Origin: Pseudovirgaria hyperparasitica
Lineage: Eukaryota > Ascomycota > Dothideomycetes > Acrospermales > Acrospermaceae
DNA: 54,732 nucleotides
Assembly (NCBI RefSeq): GCF_010093815.1
Contig: NW_022985574.1
Span: 89,696-144,427 of the forward strand
Direction: 5' to 3'
Both the position numbers and the translations under genes were made by a program. Each line of letters begins with the position of its first letter. Position 1 is the stretch's first letter. Below, in pieces: positions 45,956 through 54,732 of the stretch. The notes under the pieces were generated by a model. The model made no database searches. It saw nothing but the letters and a program-made list of their open reading frames with translations, and was not told the DNA's origin.

Positions 45956-46442
45956 ATATCCTTCTTCTTTTTATACTTTACTCTAAAGTACTTAGCTATA
46001 TATAAATCCGTAATTCTATAAGCGTTATATTTATACGCGTATCTAATTGAATCTATATAACGTTATCGATAGTCTTTATATTAGTAAACTTAAGCTCTAG
46101 TTTACTTTTATTTATACACGCGCTTATCCCTTACTTTATAGCTACTACCTTAGAGATAGCTCCGCGGGTTATATAACTACTATATTAACTAAGCTTATAT
46201 TTAGTTCTCTTATTCTAAATTTTCTTCTCTAGTATATCTACCTTACTCTTAAGATAAGTCGTTAATTTATATACTATCTCCTTTAGTTTAGATCCGTTCG
46301 GGTCTAGAGTAGTCTATTTTTATTAGAGCTAGTCCTATATAATCTATTCGCGTTATTACGGTTACTAATTTAGCTTCTTTAATCGCCTTTAAGACTAAAC
46401 GAGTATTCTACTCTTAGATCTCTAGCTAACGTGTATATATAG

Positions 46443-47915
46443 ATATCTAATACTAGTCCTATTCCTAAGCCTACCTTCTTCTCTTATAAGACTCGCTCTA
46501 AAGAGATTACCTCTACCCCGGCTATACTAGCTAAAAAATCCACTTATTATAGTAGTATAAAGGCGCGCTCTAAGTTAGAGAAGAAGGTAGCTAAGGCTAC
46601 TACTACTATTACTACTAACGTAGCCACTAGTCGCTCTAATCTAGGTAATTCTAGTACTAGTATTACGGAAGAGATAGCTATAAAGCCTATCTATACCTAC
46701 TCGCGCCGTCTATCTACTCTACCTCCTTTAGAGGATAAAGAAGATCTTATTATAGACGATAATTAAGAGTTTACACCTTCGCCGTCTCGCTCTAAACGCC
46801 GTTCCTCTTTTCGGTCTAATATAGACTAACTTAGTTACTCTAGGTCCTTTTAGGACCTTAATATTTACTCTAAACCTAGCCCTAGTAATAATAAGGTCTA
46901 GATCGCCGAAGATACTAAATATAGTTACGGTTTACGCTATAGGAAAACGGCGAACTATAGTTTAATATACTTTAAGTATATTAAGACTTACGCTACTAGC
47001 TCTAAATATCTCTTCCGCTCTAACTCTAGTATTAGCTACTACTCTACTAACCGCGATAGATCTATACGCCTAATCTTTAAGCTCCCTATCTACTACTACT
47101 ACTATACCGTCCTTAGTAAAGTTTATCTTTAGATAAGTCTATTAGACTATTTTAGTCTAGGGTAATCTAAAGTTATCTATACTAATACGTTTTTAGGTTT
47201 CTATTTATATATAAGATATATATAACGATCTTCGCGTCCGCGAGACTCTCGGTAGTTCTAGCGGTTATCTAGCTTCTATATATAGGGAGTTTAGGGAGCG
47301 CTATAAGCTCTTTCTAGAGGTTATTAAAGTATAAGTTTAAAAACTATTAATTATTATTAACCTTAGCTTATAATTTTTAGTCGCTGCGAGATTCCTAGCG
47401 CTTAGGCTACCTATTCTAGGGAGTTAGTTTTAGCTACTAAGGCCGTAGAAGAGATTTATACTATTTCTTCCCGCCCGCCTCGTGCTACTAACGGGTCTTA
47501 TAAGAGATCTACTAGTTCTCCTTCTAAGTTACCTTATAAGAGGGTATATATTCTATTCTAGATTATTCTAGATCGTGTTAGCTAACTTTAGGTCTAGTCC
47601 CTCCGCTCTAGCGCTTAGTCGTTATCTTACTAGGCTCTAACTAAGCGCGTGGTTACTCTAGAGGATAAGGTCTCTAACCTCCGTCGCTCTATTACTTAGT
47701 TATTTTATTTACTATACTCTAAGAGTAATAATAAGATAGAGGAGTAGCTCTATGGCTCTATTTACTAGGGTTTCTATATAGTGTATATTAGCTCTATCTA
47801 CCTGGTTTCTATCCGTTTTAGTCCTTTTTAGACCGTTTAGATACCTATCTACTAGTTTTCTAGTAATTTAATTCTTAACTTAATAATATTATATACGTTC
47901 TTATTTATTCTATAA
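46443..47915 (+). pseudogene. Antisense gene of Gypsy-B2, broken
   Basis: Same plus-strand gene as 19693-21165, same length. Exon 1 46443-47132 has the same frame with RIP-type stops. The intron's 5' site at 47133 reads ATAAGT instead of GTAAGT, so splicing would fail in this copy; branch and 3' site are kept. Having two copies allows substitution patterns to be compared codon by codon. Confidence 0.68.
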
Positions 47916-48430
47916 CTATTAAATTTTAGATTCTAATTTCCTTTAAGTTACTTAAGTATAGGTATTATATATAAATTAGTTTATCTCTCTAAATTATATT
48001 AGAGTACCCGAACTAGTAGCCTAGTAGTTATTAGTTTAGATACTCTAACCTTTTATATTATATATCACGAGTTTAATTCCGTAGTAGGGTACCTTTTTAG
48101 TTTCTTAGTCCTATATTCTTCTTATGTATAATAGTCTATGTTAGTCTATTCTAGACTTCTCTATATTATTCTATTATAATATATTACGTAGCGTACCTAT
48201 AACGGTTATTTACGTTTCCTTCGCGTTTAGTAACCGTGCATCGCTTAAATTATAGGGCTACCTTATAGAGTTTTCCTAGTATACGTTTAGAATTTATAAT
48301 TCGACACTTTATTCTCTATAGTATCCTTCTTCTTTTTATAATGGCTCTAATAGCGCTAGGTTTACGGTAGTAACGTATTATCCTATAACCTCTATTTATA
48401 TATAGCTATCGCGGTACTTAAGATATATAC

Positions 48431-51400
48431 CGTAGGTTCCTAGGTGTCCTTATCCTCGGTATAGTTCTTCTAATAGATTCGATACTTTTAGATACCGTTC
48501 TTATCGAGCCTATATTTAATAATATAGTCTACTTCGTACACGTCTAGTCTATCTTAGGGTATAATAGAGTATAATTACACGTTCATGCGTTTATATACGT
48601 TAGGTCGAAACCTTTTAAGTAATAAGACGTGGAATACGTTATAGACTTTTATATCATTTTCTAGGTTAAGCTCGTAGGCTCTTATACTAATATAACGTTT
48701 GATTCGGAAGGGACTAGCCATTTTATAATTAAGCTTTTTATTTACTCGTGATATTTATATATTATAGATATTAAGGAGGACTTCGTCTCTCTCCTCGTAC
48801 GCTTAATCTTTAACTAATCTATTATAGTACTTTATATACGACTTATTTACTTACTAGATTATTACGCGATAGTTACGTGCGGTTTTAAAGATTTTAATCG
48901 CTAGTTCCTACGCGTGGACGTTAACATCTATCGTTCGGTTGAACTAGACTATATAAGGTTCGAAATCTATCCTTAGACTACGTTCTAGGTTCGCCTAGAA
49001 GGGCGTAACACCTATTATACTATAATGACTATTATTATACGCGAATTCTACTATACTTAGTAGAGAGGCCTAGTTATCTTATTTAAAATTATAGAATATA
49101 CGAAGGTAGGCCTCGAGCGTTTAGTTCTATCGCTCTTTCTAACTATCTATTTATAGATAGAATACTATTAATATATTTCTATTTATACCGGCCATTTCAT
49201 AGAATAACGTCTAGAATTTAGACGTGAATATACTCTCTCGGTCTATAACGATTCTTTTTAGTATACTATAGACCTTAATAATCTTATTCTAGAATACTTA
49301 TACTAGTTCTTTTAATATAATCGTCTTCTATATAGGGACGTACCTAGATATCTTTATAAGTCTATCTACGATAATAAGAATTAAATTATAACTTATTCTA
49401 AGCATCTCGCTTAGAGGTAAGTTAACTATAAAATCTATAGTAATATCTTCCTATATAAAGAGGGGGACTAGTAGAGGCTATAAGTTCCTATATAGCTTAT
49501 ACCTAGGTGTCTTTATTCTTTAATAAATCGGATAAGTAGCTATCTATTCTTTAATGTACTTAGGTATATCTTTCTAAAAATAGTACTAATAAATCGAGCT
49601 TAGGGTGCGTATATACCCGAAATATTCTACTAGGTTAGTGTTATAGTATCGGCTAACTACGGTAAATCGTGTGTTACCCGTCGGTATATAGTACTTTCTA
49701 TTATAGTAGAGTAAGCCGTCCACGAAGGTCTACTTATAGTCTACTTCGGTCTATAATAATCTATCTTACTATATTTTACGTAACTTTAAAACTATCGGGT
49801 CTATCTTTTATAGATCCACGATTAACTAGGTAAGGTCTACTTAATATACACGCTAGGTACTATCGCCCTCTCTAATAGCGCCGATAAATAGCTCGCTAGA
49901 GACTTTAGTACCGTGTCTTTAGTTACTAGCTTTAGTCTTATAAATTTAATTACTAGTATTAGCGTTAGTATCTCGCTAATTATTAGATAACTTATTATCT
50001 AACCTCGTCCTTAAGAGTTAGGCCTATAGCTACTCTAGGACCCTATAGCTACTATAATTCTAGGCGCCTTCTTTATAGTTAGGTCTTCTTAATATTCTAT
50101 TAGCTAGGTTTATACTTCTAGGTCGATAGTAGATTATAAAGTAGAAATTTATAAGCTACTTAGCCTATTAAACCTATTAATGATTTAAAACCGTTATACT
50201 TATAAACCTCTTTAAGTTATAGTAATTAGTTAGTAACTTAACGTTATATATAGTACCTTTAAGATAATATCGCTACTACTTAAACGACTCTACTATTACT
50301 AGTAGCTCTTAGTTATAAATAGTATATCTAGTCTCGACGTCGGCTATCTTACGCGAGAAGAACGTAACTAGATACTATTAGACCTTTTTAGACTCTATTA
50401 GTCTAGGCTAGAAGAGTATACCCGAGATTATAAATCCTAATATATTAGTTTCAACGTGAATAGGTTTAGTTAGATCGAAGTACACTAGTAATAGAGCGGT
50501 TATAAATACTTCTTTAATCTTCTTAAAGGATATTCTTTTAACCTTAGTTAATTTAATAGGTTATAATTTAATATTATACTATTTCTATCTACTATAGACC
50601 GTAATAGATAAGTCGGTAGTAGTAGTATACGTATTAAGTAGTGCGGCTAAACGGGAGAAGTATTTAATAAATTTTTAGTAGTAGTTAGTAAAGCTAATAA
50701 AGACACGTATATCTCGAACGGATTTTAGTTTAGGCTAGTCCATAATAGTAGTAACTCTATCTCTCTCTATAGTTATACCTTAATTAGTAATAACGAAGCT
50801 AAGAAAGTTAATATAGTCCTAATGGAACTCGCATTTAGATAGCTTAATATATAGCTTATACTTTTCTAGCCTATCTAGGACTACACGTACGTGCTAGATA
50901 TACTCCTCCTCATTATCTAAGAAGATAAGGATATTATCTAGGTACACGATATATGTCGTGTTAAGTAGGCCTACTAGCGCGTTATTAATATATACTTAGA
51001 AGGTGCCTAGCGCGTTAGTTAGTCTAAAAGGGACTACGGTATACTTAAAGTATCTATAACGGGTCCTAAAAGCCGTTTTCTATTCATTACCTTCCTTAAT
51101 ATAAAGGTAATAGTAGGCGTTACGTAGATCGAGCTTAGTAAAGATCTTTATACGTCCTAGTCTATTAATAGACTCGGAGATAAGAGGTAGTAGATAACGA
51201 TTCTTTCGTATAATATTATTTAGGCTATAGTAGTTAATATATAGACGGAGGCTTCTATCCTTCTTCTTTATAAAGAGAATTAGAGCTCCGGCTAGAGATA
51301 TACTAGGCCTAATCTATTCTCGTGTAAGGTTCTTTTCGATGTATTCTCGAAGGGCTTATAACTTAGGTTCTAAAAGAGGGTAGATAGGTCTATATAGAGG

Positions 51401-53445
51401 TTACTAGCTATCTTTAAGATTAATAGTAAGGTCGGTAGATTAGTATTAAGGTAGTTTAGAGGAATTAATCGCTAACATAATATATTAGTATATTTTATAC
51501 TAATATAGTAGGTTTTCGTCTACTTTAATACTAAGCTTACTATTTTACGTAAGTAAGAGTATATAGATAGTAGAGATCGCCTTCTTATAATCTTTCTAGA
51601 ATTATTTATTATTAATAAGCTATACTAGTTCCTATTAAGGTAGATTTATACGCTAGCTAGCTATCTTCTTAAGAAAGTCTAGTTTTAGATTATATTTCTT
51701 AAGCTATAGTATACCTAGAATTATGTTAAAGGGACTATCTACCACGATAAAGGTTAAGTAGTAGAGTTTCTATTTCCCTCCGCTATCCTAGATATCGTAT
51801 TTAATAGTATAGGTACTATATAACTTAATAGGACCGTCGATACCATGGAATATAGTACCTATTAGAGCTTAGATGTCGGTATTAAGTTCTCGTGCTCGTT
51901 AGATCGATATAACGTTAGTAGCCGACCTACTATTAAGTATTATAGTCTAATATTATCCACGAGGGACCTCGATAGGTCTAGCCTATAGTTCGATATACTA
52001 TTTAGTAGATTACCCCTCTATTATGGTCGCGTCTATAAGTCGCGAGGGTTTCTTATAGGCTATTAGTTTTTTATATTCTATACTAGGTAGTTAGGCGTGA
52101 TGTATCCTAGCTACTAGCACTTATAGTATATAACTAGTTAGTTAGTTATATTAGTACTTAGTAGCTTCCCTAAATAGTACTTAGGTACTATATAGTCTAT
52201 TCTACTATAGATATAGTAAGTAACTTTAGGTTATTTATATAAGTCGGTTCTTATATCTCGATATATCGATTAGTAGGGAGATCCACGATATAATCCGCGT
52301 GGTTTTAAATTTAAGGCATAGTAGTGGCCTTATAACGTCCCGCGAGATCTATTACTAAATTAGTTTTAGTTAGATGATTTTACGTTAGATTAGATTATTA
52401 GAGATAGTCGTGTACTAGCGCGGCGTTAATTATTTATTATATACTAGTATCGCTCCGCGAGGTTTATAAGAGCTTAGAGGTCTATAGAGATTATTATTAT
52501 AAGATCGAGATGGTTCTTTATATTTAGGGCGAGGGACCGTTTAAAGTCGTCGTACTATTAAATTATATAATCTTCTTTAGCTTCTCTCTAGAGGGGCCGA
52601 AGGTATTTAAGGAGTTATAATAGTAACTAATTATCTCGTTATCGAGTCTCGAAGATATAGCCCTAGGTCTAGTCGCGTTATTTAGCCCTATTACTAAAAT
52701 ATTAGAGGAGAAATTTAGTAAACGTATTCTAGTTATAGGTATCCTTAGAATATTTAATTCGGTATACTATCTAACGTTCTAAAGGCGTTGGGTTAAGGTA
52801 GTTCTAGACGAATCTAATTTTATTACTATTATTCGTGAATAGATAGAAGAATCGGCTATATTAGTAAGTCTATACGTGGAAACTCTTTCTACTTTTACTA
52901 TCGAAGTAAGGTGGTTTCTTAGGTCGGGGTAATTAGGATAGTAGTAGACTAGAATAGATCGTTTTAGTTAGTATAGGTCTATATAAATATAGATTAGTCG
53001 TTACTAGAACTAAAGCGTATAATATAGCTTTAAGTCTCGTAGTACGTCCTTAAGCTTCGTTAAGTTCGCGTAGTTATTACTTAAGTTAAATCTATTATTA
53101 CCTCTCTTCGTGTAGTCTAGTATATATATTATTATAAGATATAGTTAACGTTAGGCGATTCTAATAGATTAACTTATTAACGTTAATAAGGTCTAGCCTT
53201 ATATTAAGGTTAGGTCTAGTATAGTTTAAACTAGACCAAGATAGAGTATAATAGACTCTATCCTTATATTCTATAATATCTTCTATAGTTATATAGAATA
53301 TCGTACGAGTTATCGGTGTAATAGTCTATAAGATATAGTTATTAGTGGGGGTAGTTATAGATAGACTATTCTCCTCGTTTAGGTTAGGAGAAGGTCTACT
53401 ATAAGAGGCGGTGCCACGAGTGTTATAACGAGTGGTTAGAGCTAT
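48431..53445 (-). pseudogene. Gypsy-B2 gag-pol with chromodomain, broken
   Basis: Uninterrupted version of the B1 polyprotein: gag start region 53445 (ATG lost to ATA), zinc knuckle 52218-52177 (Cys/His as Tyr), RT near 51300-50900, RNase H across the LINE-2 empty site at 50208-50197, integrase to about 48600, chromodomain about 48545-48431. All breaks are TAG/TAA stops; I saw no indel relative to B1. Confidence 0.88.
50197..50208. other. Empty LINE-2 target site
   Basis: Single TACTTATAAACC, flanked by CCGTTA and TCTTTAAG, exactly where B1 has two copies around LINE-2. Confidence 0.95.
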
Positions 53446-53486
53446 TTCTATAAACTACCGTCGTGCTATATAAAGAGGAATTAAAA

Positions 53487-53726
53487 TATAAGGATTATAG
53501 ATATAGAATAGTAGTCTAATAGGTTATAGGAGGATTCGGGAATATATTTAAAAGGGTAGTCTACTCTTCTAATAAGGTTAATTCCTAAAGAGTAGGAATT
53601 AAGTATATGCGGCCTACTTATATAGTGGTCTCGCTTATTCTAGCTGGCTTAACCTAGGTCCACCTATCACGGACCGTACTAGACCATAGTGGTCTAGTTA
53701 AGTCCATCCTAGGGTCAGCCCTAACA
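53487..53726 (-). repeat. 5' LTR of Gypsy-B2
   Basis: 240 bp. Ends ...GGGTCAGCCCTAACA on the plus strand, the least mutated LTR end in the window (keeps TCAG and CA). Confidence 0.95.
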
Positions 53727-54732
53727 ATAGAATATTAATAGACTAGCTACTAGATATAAGAGTAGTAGATAGTATATAGCTATCTATAGTTTAACTTATT
53801 ATTATATCTCTACTAGTAGTATTTATATATCTTAAACTCTAGTCTACTAAGTTTAAGAATACTTTTATTAAGAATAGTTATTTTAGACTTAAGAGGTTTA
53901 AATATTCCTATAATATTAATACTTCTAGTCTTATTCTATTCTATAAGAAGCTAATCTTCTAATCTCTTATTATACTTCTAGATAAGAGATAGAATACTAT
54001 TAAGTATCTTCTATATATCTATAACTAGTTTAGATATATTAGAGATATAAAAGTAATAGATCTCTAATACCTCCGTAGAGTATGGTAGCTAGATATACTT
54101 AGTAAAGTATATATAATACTTATTATCTACTTTAAGGGCTCTAATATTATCTCTAAAGTTAAATATCTTCTTAAGTCTTACTACTAGGTTTATATAGAAT
54201 ATACTAACTAATATCTTATTTTTTCTAGCTATATTCTAGTAATACTTAAAGTAGACTCTATAGGGGGTAGCTCTATTAATTATCTATTTCTTTTATTTAA
54301 CTAGTAGAGCTATACCTTTAGCTATTATAAAGTTCTTCTTTAAGGATACCGCGGCTTTAAATATCTTTATTATAGAGGGTATATACTTATAATACTTAGA
54401 GTCTTCTTCCTCTTTCTTCTACTACTACTACTAGATTTATTTTAGACTATAAGACTTTAGTAACTAATAGATATTATAAGTATATTTTTAGTAGGTATTA
54501 AGGGTCTACTAATAAGATATATCTATAGATAGACTTTACTAAGAGAGATATAATAGATACTAATAAAGTCTAAGTATAAGTAGGCGGCGAATATATCTCT
54601 ATAGTAGATAGATAATATATTTCTAATCTAGAAGGTTTACCTTATAGAGGTAATTTTACTATAGATATTACTTATATTTACTTTAGTAATAGTAGTTCTA
54701 GAGATAGAGATAATATACTTATCTTCTTAATC
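53727..54732 (-). pseudogene. Unidentified minus-strand coding-like sequence, 5' part
   Basis: Begins with the B2 duplication ATAGA (53727-53731). A minus-strand frame can be followed over about 54350-53740 with TAG/TAA breaks (readable: RLKKIFNFRDNIRALKVDNK, STEVLEIYYFYISNISKLV, FKPLKSKITILNKSILKLS). I do not recognise the family. With 44644-45710 it probably forms one split unit. It runs off the window edge. Confidence 0.38.

Larger units (their letters stand above)
45716..53726 (-). mobile_element. Gypsy-B2, complete Ty3/gypsy element
   Basis: 8011 bp, with 240-bp LTRs and the duplication ATAGA at 45711-45715 and 53727-53731. It is collinear with Gypsy-B1 without any net length change (B1 left part +26750, right part +21445). 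It carries the uninterrupted LINE-2 target at 50197-50208. The gag start codon reads ATA (53445-53443) in place of ATG. Confidence 0.96.

Noticed and set aside
1-54732. Centromeric satellite or mitochondrial DNA as the reason for the AT richness
   Set aside because: There is no tandem satellite and no mitochondrial gene; composition follows loss of CpA/TpG in dispersed transposons, which RIP explains.
53732-54732. Protein kinase remnant
   Set aside because: A short stretch recalls the end of a kinase activation segment, but no glycine loop, HRD or DFG region could be found.

Overview
The window is fungal repeat DNA. I see no intact gene in it. It is very rich in TpA and strongly depleted in CpA and TpG. 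Almost every stop codon that breaks a recognisable reading frame is TAG or TAA where the family has Gln or Trp, and zinc-binding Cys and His codons have become Tyr codons. This is the pattern of repeat-induced point mutation (RIP), so I infer a filamentous ascomycete (Pezizomycotina). Small spliceosomal introns (GTAAGT, TACTAAT or GCTGAT, then AG) inside the elements agree. I cannot name the species.

Layout. Edge of a tRNA-headed SINE (1-376, minus) in a fragment of Ty3/gypsy family A (A1, 377-3048, minus). Tad1-like LINE-1 (3049-8350, minus). Then a long, older plus-strand Ty3/gypsy (family C), split by younger insertions: C segment 8351-10382; complete Gypsy-A2 (10383-18665, minus), itself holding a complete 944-bp SINE (12307-13250, plus); C segment 18666-18965; complete Gypsy-B1 (18966-32281, minus), itself holding a full-length LINE-2 (23459-28751, plus); C pol segment 32282-35800. 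After an unassigned junction comes plus-strand Ty3/gypsy family D (about 39138-44000), preceded by the 5'-truncated LINE-3 (36098-39125). The right end is unidentified minus-strand coding-like DNA (44644-45715 and 53727-54732), split by a second complete Gypsy-B copy (B2, 45716-53726).

The nesting is read from target-site duplications: CAGAG/TAGAG for A2, TTAGC for B1, ATAGA for B2, 12 bp for LINE-2, 12 bp for LINE-3, 13 bp for the SINE. B2 carries the empty site for LINE-2. B1 minus LINE-2 and one duplicated site is 8011 bp, exactly the length of B2.

Three things stand out. (1) Gypsy-A and Gypsy-B each carry an extra gene between the chromodomain end of pol and the 3' LTR, on the strand opposite to gag-pol; in A2 it reads as a 237-codon frame across two introns. 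(2) The SINE has a tRNA-like Pol III head and a 3' end resembling the tail of the resident LINE, which suggests that this LINE moves it. (3) A 31-33-nt hairpin occurs six times: at the ORF2 stop of all three LINEs, in the 5' leader of the two full-length LINEs, and once at the end of an unrelated minus-strand frame. Its arms contain no CpA or TpG, so RIP cannot easily erode them.
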